Positions 15,857 through 23,323 are shown, numbered from the stretch's first letter. The stretch is DNA of 32,348 bases from Candidatus Gastranaerophilales bacterium (GCA_944326495.1 CALVEE010000069.1:1-32348), one strand, 5' to 3'. Notes: generated from the sequence alone by a model not told the origin. A program made the numbers and translations.

Positions 15857-17665
15857 ATGAATAAAATTGATAGTACTTGTAATATACAATTTAAGGGAAT
15901 AAGTCTTAGAAGAATAAGCCCGAGAAGAAAAAATTGTCAGATAGATACAGCCTGTATGCTTTCACAAAGCTTAAATGATGTTGTTGAATTAACTAAAAAT
16001 GTCTCAAAGAAAAGAATGGCATTTTGGGAAGCACTTGCTGTTAATTATAACCGGCATAATTATTATAGAAAACCTGCTGAACAAGAAAATTCAAAACTGG
16101 TTAATCTTGTTTTCAGCAAGGTAAAAAATCCTAAGGATATACATAGATATATTGTACACAATTTTGCAGAGTCATTCCAAAACATCTCAAGAATATTTGA
16201 TGCAGCTAAAAATAATACAAATAGTCTGGAATTTGTAAAACAGATTAATAAAGATATTTTTAAAGAACAAAGGCCTGCAGGTAATGATTTAATCCCCCGT
16301 TTGTTAGAGTCGCCGTTCAGCAGTAAGTATGTTAAAGGGTACAAGGATATAAAATCATATTTAATTCTCAATAAAGATAACCCTGATGCTGTAAGCGGGC
16401 TTGATAAAATGTTCGAAAACAATACTTTTGAAAGAAGCGTCTATGATAAAAAACTCTATGAACAGAAGATTAAGGACTCCTGGATTTTTGGAGAAACAGG
16501 GGTTTTGGATAAGCAGAAGTATCTTGAAAATTATTCAGAACCTGCAGGAGAAATAATATCTGATATGTACAGCCGTTTTCTTTTAACTCCGGAAGCAATG
16601 AAAGCCGGAAATGATAAAGAGGTGCTAAATATTATAAAAACTACTACTGATGAGAACTTGGAGCTAAGACTTAAGCTTTTAGAAAATTTTAGTGTGTCTG
16701 GTAACTATGATGCAAACGGCAAAAATAAAACTATAACGGGTCTGAATAAATTATTTGATACTGTAGATAGATATAAAGATGCCAGAAGTTTTGTTACAGA
16801 GTCTATGGCTGATGTCAAAAACAGATTATCTCTTGAAGAACTCAATGAAATCCTCGGGTTTGTACCTTTAAAAAGTCTTAATGTGTTTAGAAAAAACGCT
16901 TTAAGAATAATTTATAAAACAGAAGGAAATTCCAGAATTCAGGCGCTTAGAGATGAGATTACGAACCCGTTTTTTGAAACAGAAGCTTCAAAAGAGCATA
17001 AAAGACTTGCTTTAAAATACGGCTATGTTAAGAAAGACTCGTTTATAAAAAATCTTATAACAAAAGTTGAGAATTATTTTAATGTTGTAAGGTATTCTTT
17101 CGTTAAAGATAGTGAAAAAACAATTTCCCTTCCGGCGGATTTAAAACCATTAAATATCACTGCAGAGCCGGTTGTTTCTAAACCGGAAAAAGTTGATGCT
17201 AAAGCTGTCGTAAAAGAAAATGTTCTTTCTTTTGTCACTAAAAAACTCAGCGCCAAAACTTTTGACAGACAAAAAACAGCTTATAGCGCAAATGCTACAA
17301 AAATGCGCTTAGGAATGCTTCCGGAAATCTTTGCCTCTGTTGCTGATACAAGAAAAGCAGATAGAACTGTAGGAAAACGAAAAAATCAAGCTTATAATAA
17401 AGATGTGCTGGATTTGTATCTGCGGATTAACGGAAATAACAAAAAATTTGTTAACTATCTTCTTAAAAAACGTAATGTAGATAACACACGTATGTTCAAT
17501 GTAAAAGAGATTATTGCAATGCTGGATAAAGCAGAAGCAAAAATTGCTGCCAATAAAAAATCTAACCCTGAATACAGAGCCCGCGATGCAAGAAGATACT
17601 ACAACCACCTGTATGAAGCCAAAATCCAGCAGTACGGCAAACTCACAAAACCACGCAATAAATAA
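15857..17665 (+). CDS. Uncharacterised lysine-rich protein with N-terminal FKG motif
   Basis: I do not recognise a family. The 602-residue protein is rich in Lys, Asn and Arg, has no signal peptide or membrane helix, and looks largely helical. The N terminus has CNIQFKGISLRRISPRRK. I recall short xxFKG motifs near the start of many unknown proteins in gut Vampirovibrionia, but cannot verify it here. The region at about 420-460 is proline- and lysine-rich, like a linker. The C terminus, about 515-602, is very basic and helical (NGNNKKFVNYLLKKRN; YRARDARRYYNHLYEAKIQQ). A strong AAGGAG site precedes the ATG, 50 nt after nuoN. It may be co-transcribed, yet nothing links it to complex I. Codon pattern resembles its neighbours. 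Confidence 0.75.
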   Translation: MNKIDSTCNIQFKGISLRRISPRRKNCQIDTACMLSQSLNDVVELTKNVSKKRMAFWEALAVNYNRHNYYRKPAEQENSKLVNLVFSKVKNPKDIHRYIVHNFAESFQNISRIFDAAKNNTNSLEFVKQINKDIFKEQRPAGNDLIPRLLESPFSSKYVKGYKDIKSYLILNKDNPDAVSGLDKMFENNTFERSVYDKKLYEQKIKDSWIFGETGVLDKQKYLENYSEPAGEIISDMYSRFLLTPEAMKAGNDKEVLNIIKTTTDENLELRLKLLENFSVSGNYDANGKNKTITGLNKLFDTVDRYKDARSFVTESMADVKNRLSLEELNEILGFVPLKSLNVFRKNALRIIYKTEGNSRIQALRDEITNPFFETEASKEHKRLALKYGYVKKDSFIKNLITKVENYFNVVRYSFVKDSEKTISLPADLKPLNITAEPVVSKPEKVDAKAVVKENVLSFVTKKLSAKTFDRQKTAYSANATKMRLGMLPEIFASVADTRKADRTVGKRKNQAYNKDVLDLYLRINGNNKKFVNYLLKKRNVDNTRMFNVKEIIAMLDKAEAKIAANKKSNPEYRARDARRYYNHLYEAKIQQYGKLTKPRNK

Positions 17666-17690
17666 TCCCTGACAGGCATTTCACTTATGA

Positions 17691-17741
17691 GGGAGACCCG
17701 TGGTTCCAATTTTATCCTGTAATCTTAACCAAATGTCTCCC
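17691..17741 (-). repeat. Stem-loop element H, copy 1 (inverted)
   Basis: A 51-nt unit with a perfect 7-bp stem (GGGAGAC/GTCTCCC) and a 37-nt loop. Read on the minus strand it aligns with copies at 19199 and 19305 (loop ATTTGGTTAAGATTACAGG). Similarity extends outward to about 17771, where GGGGTAAATATAT appears on the minus strand, as in the other copies. Confidence 0.8.
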
Positions 17742-17793
17742 GACAGATAAGTATATATTTACCCCTTCCCCTCTGGTTAAAAATCTGATTTGA

Positions 17794-17802
17794 TGGTAAT
17801 AT
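17794..17802 (+). promoter_or_regulatory. Candidate extended -10 of the redox-protein/formyltransferase unit
   Basis: TGG-TAATAT is an extended -10 element. The start would lie near 17809, about 20 nt before the ATG at 17831. The -35 (TGGTTA) is weak. Confidence 0.35.
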
Positions 17803-17830
17803 AGTAGTAATTCAAAGAGGATTGGAAATT

Positions 17831-18226
17831 ATGAAAGCTGCGGAATATTTTAATAAAGGTTATACCTGCGCGGAAAGCGTGATTATGGAAGCTATCGAAA
17901 AAGGACTTGTACCGAAAGAACTTCTTCCTGTCGCTACAGCATTTTCCGGCGGCATGGGCTCCGGATGCTTATGCGGTGCTGTTGCTGCTTCACAGATGGT
18001 CATCGGTTATCTTTTCGGACGTGAAAATGATGCCGGAAACGAAGTTCTTGCAAGGGCCAAGGCAAAAACATTTATTGATGAATTCAAAAAAAGCCATAAA
18101 GCAACATGCTGCAGAGTCTTGACTGCCGGAATGGATATGGCTTCTCCTGAGAGAAAAGCACATTGCACAAATATGGTTAGTGATTGCTCAAGAATTCTTG
18201 AAGAAATGGTTAAGGTAAAAGTTTAA
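17831..18226 (+). CDS. C_GCAxxG_C_C family putative redox protein
   Basis: This family is thought to be redox-active or metal-binding because of its spaced cysteines, but no reaction is proven. The pattern is visible: GYTCAESVIMEAIEKG near the N terminus, FSGGMGSGCLCGAVAASQMV as the GCAxxG-type core (here CGAVAA), then ATCCRVLTAG and HCTNMVSDCSRILEEM. I chose the ATG at 17831 because AAAGAGG (17814-17820) lies 10 nt upstream; an in-frame TTG at 17822 is too close to it. The 131 residues fit the family. Its stop overlaps the next ATG (TAATG), so the formyltransferase is translationally coupled to it. Confidence 0.85.
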   Translation: MKAAEYFNKGYTCAESVIMEAIEKGLVPKELLPVATAFSGGMGSGCLCGAVAASQMVIGYLFGRENDAGNEVLARAKAKTFIDEFKKSHKATCCRVLTAGMDMASPERKAHCTNMVSDCSRILEEMVKVKV

Positions 18227-19167
18227 TGTTCAATAGAGTCCTGTTCAAAAAAAGAATACTTTTTGTCGGAATTCCTGATATGGCTTATATCGGGCTCGAC
18301 GGGCTTTTGATGGCAGGCGTTAATATTGTCGGGGTTATGGGGCCTAAAAAAGACCATAATATGTTTTATGATTTTAAGCAGTTTGTTCTTTCAAGAAGGC
18401 TTAATTATATAGATTACGATGAACTTGATGAGCCGCAGCTAATTGAAACAATACGTGCTCTGGATATAGATGCGGCTGTTGTCTGCTCGTTTAATTACAA
18501 AATCCCTAAAATCCTTTTGGAGTCAGTAAAAGACGGATTTATTAATGTCCATCCATCAATGCTTCCAAAATACAGGGGCGGAAATCCTTATTCAAGAGTT
18601 ATTATGAACGGCGAGACAGAGACCGGAGTTACAATTCATTTTATGGATGAAAGCTTTGATACAGGAGATATTATTGCACAGAAACCTTATCATATACATT
18701 CAAAAGCTACAATGGGAACTATTTTTAACGAACTGAATGTAATCGGGATTGAACTTTTGCTTCAGGTTCTGCAGGCATATGAAAATCAGCCTCTTCCGCG
18801 GATTAAACAGCCGGCAGGAGAGTTTGTGTCGGGAAAAGGGTTAAGCGAAAAAGAAGTTTTCATTAATTATAATAAAACCGCAGAAGAAATCGAACGGTTT
18901 GTGCGCGCCCTTAATCCGTTTATTCTTGCAAGTACAACATTCCGCGGAAATATGATGAAGATAATGAAAGTAGAGGTTGCATCAGACGCTTTTTGTATTC
19001 CTCATCCTGCCGGAACTGTAGCAAAAATTGAGGACGACAAGTTTTTTATTGCAACCTCAAAGGGGCTTGTTGTGCCGACAGTTATGCAATTCGGGAGCTT
19101 CTTTATGGGAGACAGCAAAGACTTTTTAAGAATAGTTAACCCCAAAATCGGCGAAGAATTCAAATAG
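18226..19167 (+). CDS. Formyltransferase (Fmt/ArnA N-terminal type)
   Basis: It should transfer a formyl group from 10-formyl-tetrahydrofolate. The N-terminal domain has the Fmt fold start RILFVGIPDMAYIGLDGLL and the catalytic triad N107 and H109 in INVHPSMLPKYRGG and D145 in ESFDTGDII. A second domain (about 210-313) resembles Formyl_trans_C, with EEIERFVRALNPF. It has Fmt-like length, 313 residues, but the Fmt tRNA-binding loop after SLLPKWRG is not well matched and the sequence looks closer to amino-sugar formyltransferases such as ArnA. The substrate (Met-tRNA or a sugar nucleotide) cannot be decided. It shares a start/stop overlap with the redox protein upstream. The gene ends in a 9-G run. 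Confidence 0.85.
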   Translation: MFNRVLFKKRILFVGIPDMAYIGLDGLLMAGVNIVGVMGPKKDHNMFYDFKQFVLSRRLNYIDYDELDEPQLIETIRALDIDAAVVCSFNYKIPKILLESVKDGFINVHPSMLPKYRGGNPYSRVIMNGETETGVTIHFMDESFDTGDIIAQKPYHIHSKATMGTIFNELNVIGIELLLQVLQAYENQPLPRIKQPAGEFVSGKGLSEKEVFINYNKTAEEIERFVRALNPFILASTTFRGNMMKIMKVEVASDAFCIPHPAGTVAKIEDDKFFIATSKGLVVPTVMQFGSFFMGDSKDFLRIVNPKIGEEFK

Positions 19168-19198
19168 GGGGGGGGTAAATATATGAAGTGTATTTATC

Positions 19199-19249
19199 GG
19201 GAGACATTAGATCAAGATGCCAGGTTGGATTTAAGATTACAGGTCTCCC
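19199..19249 (+). repeat. Stem-loop element H, copy 2
   Basis: GGGAGAC (19199-19205) pairs with GTCTCCC (19243-19249) around a 37-nt loop. The loop contains two near-direct repeats, AAGATGCCAGGT and AAGATTACAGGT. Confidence 0.85.
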
Positions 19250-19304
19250 TCAATGGTCAAACTACAGGAATGCAGGGGGGGGAAATGTATGAAGTGTGTT
19301 TGTC

Positions 19305-19355
19305 GGGAGACATTAGGTCAAGATGACAGGTTAGATTTAAGATTACAGGTCTCCC
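19305..19355 (+). repeat. Stem-loop element H, copy 3
   Basis: Same 7-bp stem and 37-nt loop as copy 2, 106 bp downstream, with only a few base changes. Confidence 0.85.
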
Positions 19356-19388
19356 TCGATAGTCGAACTACAGGAAAATAGGCAGGGG

Positions 19389-20219
19389 ATGAATAAAGAT
19401 ATGGATAAGTTGAATTTTTTAACAGCAGGGGTACCGCTAAGAGCGGGTAATAAAGGATATGGAGCCGGGTTTGAAATACTTAATGATATGGGCTTAGACG
19501 GGCTTGAGCTGGAATTTGTAAGAGGAGTCAGAATAAGCGATAAAAGCCGTGAAGCTGTCAGTAAGTCCGGAAAAGTTATTACTGCACATGCCCCTTTTTA
19601 TGTTAACTTAAATGCTCGTGAGCCGGAGAAAGTTGAAGCAAGCGCGCAGAGAATTATTGAGACTGCCATAACTGCAAACGAGCTTGGCGGATACAGTATA
19701 ACATTCCATGCAGCTTATTATCTCGATATGGATAAGGAGCTTGTTTTCAAACAGGTTGAGGCGCAAACAAGGTTGATAACAGAAGCGCTTGCAAAAGATA
19801 ATAATAAGATTTGGATAAGACCGGAGACAACCGGAAAAGGTACGCAATGGGGGGATTTGGAAGAGATTATAAGATTATCTAAAGAGTTTGAAACAGTTCT
19901 TCCCTGCGTTGATTTTTCCCATCTTCACGCAAGATATAATGGAATTTCTAATACTTATGATGAGTTTTGCGCAATCTTTGAAAAGATTGGAAACGAACTC
20001 GGGCAGAGAGCGTTAGAGAATTTTCACGCTCATATTGCCGGGATTGAGTACGGGGCTAAAGGCGAAAAGAAGCATTTGAACCTTGAAGAGTCTGACTTTA
20101 ATTACAAGGATTTATTGAAAGCGTTTAAAGCGTTCAGCGTAAAAGGTGCTGTTGTCTGCGAAAGTCCTAATATTGAAGATGACGCCAAACTACTTAAGGA
20201 TTACTATTTGAGTTTGTAA
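19389..20219 (+). CDS. Endonuclease IV-like TIM-barrel protein (AP endonuclease family 2)
   Basis: This is a xylose-isomerase-like TIM barrel related to endonuclease IV, which cuts DNA at abasic sites. Most zinc ligands of that family can be matched: H67 in AHAPFYVNL, H107 in TFHAAYY, E146 in RPETTGKG, D175 and H178 in CVDFSHLH, H213 or H215 in NFHAHIAG, H229 in KKHLNLEE and E258 in VCESP. The aspartate two before the last histidine (DRH in E. coli Nfo) is K here, so one ligand seems lost. It may be a nuclease or an archaeal-type sugar-phosphate relative. The ATG at 19389 is used; the ATG at 19401 has equally good spacing to AGGGG. It stands alone between repeat islands. Confidence 0.8.
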   Translation: MNKDMDKLNFLTAGVPLRAGNKGYGAGFEILNDMGLDGLELEFVRGVRISDKSREAVSKSGKVITAHAPFYVNLNAREPEKVEASAQRIIETAITANELGGYSITFHAAYYLDMDKELVFKQVEAQTRLITEALAKDNNKIWIRPETTGKGTQWGDLEEIIRLSKEFETVLPCVDFSHLHARYNGISNTYDEFCAIFEKIGNELGQRALENFHAHIAGIEYGAKGEKKHLNLEESDFNYKDLLKAFKAFSVKGAVVCESPNIEDDAKLLKDYYLSL

Positions 20220-20266
20220 ATTATTTGTTATCATAAGTATTCCAATAAAAACAAAAAGAACGTTTT

Positions 20267-20337
20267 CCTCTCCCTACGGGAGAGGAGCAGCCGTGTTTGA
20301 GGCGGGAGCCGAAAACTACGGATGCGGTGAGGGGGCA
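20267..20337 (+). repeat. Dispersed repeat A, copy 2
   Basis: It starts with the hairpin CCTCTCCC TAC GGGAGAGG and ends ATGCGGTGAGGGGGCA. Its 5' flank (TATTCCAATAAAAACAAAAAG) is shared with copy 3 and the derivative at 5362. Confidence 0.85.
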
Positions 20338-20421
20338 ATGTTATCCCGCAAGGAAAAGTTAAAAACGGAAAGATATAAATTTGAAAACTTTATCTTCAAT
20401 ATTCCCCTAACGGGGCTGCCA

Positions 20422-20491
20422 CCTCACCAAGAATTTCTAATACTCAACTGACGTTTCGTATTGAAATTCTATCCTCTCCCGTAAGGCGAGG
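20422..20491 (+). repeat. Dispersed repeat B, copy 1
   Basis: CCTCACCAAGAATTTCTAAT, then a centre with ACTCAACTGACGTTTCGT, then TTGAAATTCTATCCTCTCCC and GTAAGGCGAGG. The AGAATTTC/GAAATTCT arms make a hairpin. Confidence 0.75.
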
Positions 20492-20544
20492 AAGTGTGCA
20501 AGCCTTGATTTATTTTAAGTGTTCCAATAACAAAAAGTACGCCT

Positions 20545-20700
20545 TCCTCTCCCTACGGGAGAGGAGCAGCCGTGTTTGAGGCCATGCCGAAAACTACGGA
20601 TGCGGTGAGGGGGCAGTCAATACAGACAAATAAAAAATTATAAAATGAATTCTAAAAGAACAGTTTATTTAGATAATATAATTATAAGTTAATATTGGAC
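20545..20700 (+). repeat. Dispersed repeat A, copy 3
   Basis: The core is 20545-20615, with a GCCATGCCG variation in the middle. The AT-rich tail (AAAATTATAAAATGAATTC, then AGATAATATAATTATAAG) runs to about 20700 and matches copies 1 and 4. Confidence 0.85.
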
Positions 20701-20763
20701 ATGTATGCTTAACCAACCACCGATTTACAATCTTGTTTTTACAGGACAGTTATACCACAACAG

Positions 20764-20807
20764 CGAAGGAAGGCTCTATGCTTAGCGCCGACTCCCTCCC
20801 TTTTGAG
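20764..20807 (+). repeat. Repeat C relative flanking the MITE-like unit
   Basis: CGAAGGAAGGCTCTATGC then TTAGCGCCGACTCCCTCC matches the reverse complement of about 23288-23330 (GGAAGGAACGCTCTACGC, TTAGCGCCGGC). The two copies lie in opposite orientation around the flagellin gene. Confidence 0.65.
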
Positions 20808-21080
20808 GCACTAGTGTCCAAGAAAAATTTTAGAGGTTCGCCCCCAGCCAAATATCAGTTAGAACCCCTCCCCGAAATCAAAGATTTCGACCCTCCCACA
20901 GGGGGCGGGTAGGCTCCACGCCTGGTGTGACGGCTCCCTCGCCCCTTGTGGGAGAGGGAAGAATTTCAAGTTGAGCTTTAGCGAAACTTTGAAATTCGGG
21001 TGAGGGGTCTTTTTTATGTCTTTACATTATATTATTTTATATAAGGGTTTCTCTTTTCAATTTTTCTTGGACACTAATGC
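20808..21080. mobile_element. MITE-like element with 22-bp terminal inverted repeats
   Basis: The left end, 20808-20829, begins GCACTAGTGTCCAAGAAAAA. The right end, 21059-21080, is its reverse complement with one mismatch; 18 bp (TAGTGTCCAAGAAAAATT) are perfect. The 273-bp unit codes for nothing. It contains repeat D (20862-20909), with a CGAAATC/GATTTCG hairpin, and repeat B copy 2. No clear target duplication was found, so the exact ends are uncertain. Confidence 0.55.
20936..21007 (-). repeat. Dispersed repeat B, copy 2
   Basis: CCTCGCCCCTTGTGGGAGAG, AGAATTTCAAGTTGAGC, then GAAACTTTGAAATTCGGGTG. It is very close to the reverse complement of the copy at 23170-23240. Confidence 0.75.
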
Positions 21081-21148
21081 GCCCTACGGGAGAGGATAGA
21101 ATTTCAAAAACAGAAGTTGAGTATTAGAAATTCTTAGTGAGGGTGCAG
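21079..21148 (-). repeat. Dispersed repeat B, copy 3
   Basis: GCGCCCTACGGGAGAGGATA, then GAATTTCAAAAACAGAAGTT and GAGTATTAGAAATTCTTAG. It matches copy 1 (20422) in reverse orientation and begins at the right end of the MITE-like unit. Confidence 0.75.
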
Positions 21149-21238
21149 TAAGACATTAAGTTAACGAGATTTTTCAAGCTCACTAAATAATTATTTTCGT
21201 CCTTAGAATAACGATGAGTATGAGAAGTTTTGTCGTTT

Positions 21239-21402
21239 GGACATACTTGTACAACAATAACTTATAATTACATTATCCAAACAAACTGTCCTTGTAAAAC
21301 TTATTTTATAATTTTTATTCATACCTGCAAACTACCCCCTCACCGCATTCGTAGTTTTCGGCACAGCCTCAAACACGGCTGCTCCTCTCCCGTAGGGCGA
21401 GG
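21239..21402 (-). repeat. Dispersed repeat A, copy 4 (inverted)
   Basis: The core (21332-21402) holds CCCCCTCACCGCATTCGTAG, TTTTCGGC and GGCTGCTCCTCTCCCGTAGG. The tail to 21239 contains CTTATAATTACATTATCC, the reverse complement of the copy 3 tail. It ends 33 bp before the flagellin stop and could be part of that mRNA's 3' end. Confidence 0.8.
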
Positions 21403-21435
21403 AAATTTGCCTGAGATTTTGAAAGAAAAACATTT

Positions 21436-23142
21436 TTACAGCAGCTGCAACGCAATCGCTGGTGTCTGGTTGGCCGTCGCAAGCAGAGTAGCTGAAGCCT
21501 GTTGGAGGATTTGCATTTTTATATATTGGGAACTTTCTTCTGCGATATCTGCGTCGCGTATGGTTGAACGTGAAGAAACAAGATTATCATACTGGATTGA
21601 TATTTCATCAAGAACGCTCTCTAAACGATTTTGAACTGACCCTAGTTCGGTTTGTTTATTTGAGAGGCTCTCAAGTATTTCATCAAGAGTTGTTAAAAGG
21701 TTCGGATTTTCTATATCAGAAGAGAGTCCGCTGATGCTAAACGCTGTTGAAAAAGTTATCTGTGATGATGTATCAGAACCTATTCCCACCTGCAAGGTTA
21801 TATCATGGATTACATTAGAAATTTTAGCTATATTTAAAGTTATAACAGCACTACTATTATCAATATTGTACAATTCCATTTTAGGATTTATATCTTCATT
21901 ATATGTCACATTATTTATTGTTACATTGTTTATGTTGCCACCTATTACACCAAGGGCAGGGGTTATAGTATCTCCTTCTGGAGATGATACTAATGCTTCT
22001 GTATAACAATTTTCTATAATACAAGAGCCTGAACTATTTCCTATAATCCCACCTGCAAGAATACCTGTAACATCCCCCAAGACAAAACAATTAGAAATAA
22101 CTGTATTACCACCATTAACATGTCCTGCAATCCCACCACCTATAAAAGTGTTTGTAATATTTACATCCGTCCAACAATTATCTACGCTTGAATTATCACC
22201 CACCAAACTTCCAACTAGTCCACCTGTCCCTCCCAAATTTGCTATAGTTACGACTCCTGTAACCCAACAATTAGAAAATTTTGTGTTATTTGCAGTTACA
22301 GCAACTGGAGAATAAACACCTTTAGTGACACTTATATTTTCAAGGCCTAAATTTTTTATTTCTGAGTTTTCTAAAGTTCCAAATAAAGGATCATTTAGAT
22401 TTGATATTATATGTCCATTGCCATCTAATACAATGCTATCTGTAGTCTGCATAACAAGACCACTACCTCTATTAATTCGTATGCCTGACATATCAATATC
22501 TTGTGCTAATACAAATTCTCCTCCAGAAATTCTAGTAGAATTTTCAAGAAGTTTTTCTAGTTCTTCTGGCGATGAAATACTATAGATTCCTCCAGTAATT
22601 GATTGACTTAGATTAACATCCTTAAAAGCTGGCATTGTACTCGTATCTCTAGGATTAATTTCATTCATAAAACCTTTTTCATTTAAAACAACTTTTTTTC
22701 CATTTATAATAGGGCCTTGAATATTTTCACCAAAAAGTTTTATTCCGTTGTATTCCGCAGTTGCCATGAGGCGATTAATCTCTAATGTTATACCGTCTGC
22801 TTCTTGTCTGATAGCATCGATTGAGCTGCTACCATAGGTGCCGTTTTGAGCTTGCACGGTGAGAGCTCTCAAGCGGGAAATTCTGTCCGATATCTGCTCT
22901 AATGTGCCCGATGCTGTTGAGACCATATCTAGGCCCATTGAGGCATTATCTTCAGCTACCTGATATGCGCCGATTTTGGTTGACATGCTGGTAGAGATTG
23001 AATAGCCAGCTGCGTTGTCTTTGGCTCCGTTGATTTTAAAGCCCGTTGTCATGCGCTCGATAGCCTGGTTTAAGCCGAGGGTTGAGTTGAGGAGGTTGGA
23101 TTGGACGATTAAGGATGAGAGATTGGTGTTGATACTTAGCAT
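21436..23142 (-). CDS. fliC: Flagellin with central GLUG-type beta-solenoid domain
   Basis: Flagellin polymerises into the flagellar filament. Residues 1-140 are the N-terminal D0/D1 helices (LSINTNLSSLIVQSNLL, RMTTGFKINGAKDNAAGYS, SRLRALTVQAQNGT). Residues about 480-568 are the C-terminal partner (LDEISIQYDNLVSSRSTIRD, then ADIAEESSQYIKMQILQQAS). Between them, about 185-400 is not an ordinary D2/D3 domain. It starts IYSISSPEELEKLL with EFVLAQDIDMSG, then has four repeats of about 30 residues headed NCWVTG (291), NCWTDV (322), NCFVLG (351) and NCYTEA (378), three of them followed or linked by G-G-[LI]-[VIA]-G steps. That is the GLUG/right-handed solenoid pattern of surface proteins. The ribosome site AAAGGAGG is near perfect, 7 nt or less from the ATG. 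No other flagellar gene is in the window. Confidence 0.93.
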   Translation of the reverse strand: MLSINTNLSSLIVQSNLLNSTLGLNQAIERMTTGFKINGAKDNAAGYSISTSMSTKIGAYQVAEDNASMGLDMVSTASGTLEQISDRISRLRALTVQAQNGTYGSSSIDAIRQEADGITLEINRLMATAEYNGIKLFGENIQGPIINGKKVVLNEKGFMNEINPRDTSTMPAFKDVNLSQSITGGIYSISSPEELEKLLENSTRISGGEFVLAQDIDMSGIRINRGSGLVMQTTDSIVLDGNGHIISNLNDPLFGTLENSEIKNLGLENISVTKGVYSPVAVTANNTKFSNCWVTGVVTIANLGGTGGLVGSLVGDNSSVDNCWTDVNITNTFIGGGIAGHVNGGNTVISNCFVLGDVTGILAGGIIGNSSGSCIIENCYTEALVSSPEGDTITPALGVIGGNINNVTINNVTYNEDINPKMELYNIDNSSAVITLNIAKISNVIHDITLQVGIGSDTSSQITFSTAFSISGLSSDIENPNLLTTLDEILESLSNKQTELGSVQNRLESVLDEISIQYDNLVSSRSTIRDADIAEESSQYIKMQILQQASATLLATANQTPAIALQLL

Positions 23143-23169
23143 GTTGACCTCCTTTGGGCAGGAGTTGAC

Positions 23170-23240
23170 CCCTCTCCTGAATTTCTAAGTTTCACGGAGC
23201 TCAACTTGAAATTCTGCCCTCTCCCGCAAGGGGCGAGGGA
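23170..23240 (+). repeat. Dispersed repeat B, copy 4
   Basis: CCCTCTCCTGAATTTCTAAG, then TTCACGGAGCTCAACTTGAA and ATTCTGCCCTCTCCCGCAAG. It lies in opposite orientation to copies 2 and 3 on the other side of the flagellin gene. Confidence 0.75.
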
Positions 23241-23323
23241 ATAGGCTTGTAATTGGCGGGAAAGTGTGCCCCGTTCCGATCTTCCATCATTTGAGAGGAA
23301 GCCGGCGCTAAGCGTAGAGCGTT

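Larger units (their letters stand above)
19168..19388. other. Intergenic with two tandem H elements and G runs
   Basis: Two about-106-bp direct repeats follow each other (about 19167-19272 and 19274-19374). Each begins with a G run (9 and 8 G), then AAATRTATGAAGTGT, a 51-nt H stem-loop, and CGAACTACAGG-like ends. No gene is visible. Confidence 0.8.
20220..21435. other. Repeat island between endonuclease IV-like gene and flagellin
   Basis: 1.2 kb without a credible gene. In order it holds repeat A copies at 20267 and 20545 (+), repeat B at 20422, a repeat C relative at 20764, a MITE-like unit at 20808-21080 that contains repeats D and B, repeat B at 21079, and an inverted repeat A at 21239-21402. 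Copies A3 (with tail, to about 20707) and A4 form long inverted arms around the MITE-like unit. Confidence 0.75.

Noticed and set aside
17822..17830. TTG start for the C_GCAxxG_C_C protein
   Set aside because: The ribosome site AAAGAGG ends 1 nt before it; the ATG at 17831 has proper spacing.
19167..19374. Direct repeats as a CRISPR array
   Set aside because: Only two units of about 106 bp with no unique spacers and no cas genes; copy 1 is inverted 1.5 kb away.
21230..21634. 134-codon plus-strand frame over the flagellin 3' end
   Set aside because: It spans repeat A and runs antisense to conserved flagellin codons; no ribosome site.
23143..23320. Sigma-28 promoter for flagellin
   Set aside because: No TAAA-N15-GCCGATAA-like pair; the sequence is made of repeat B.
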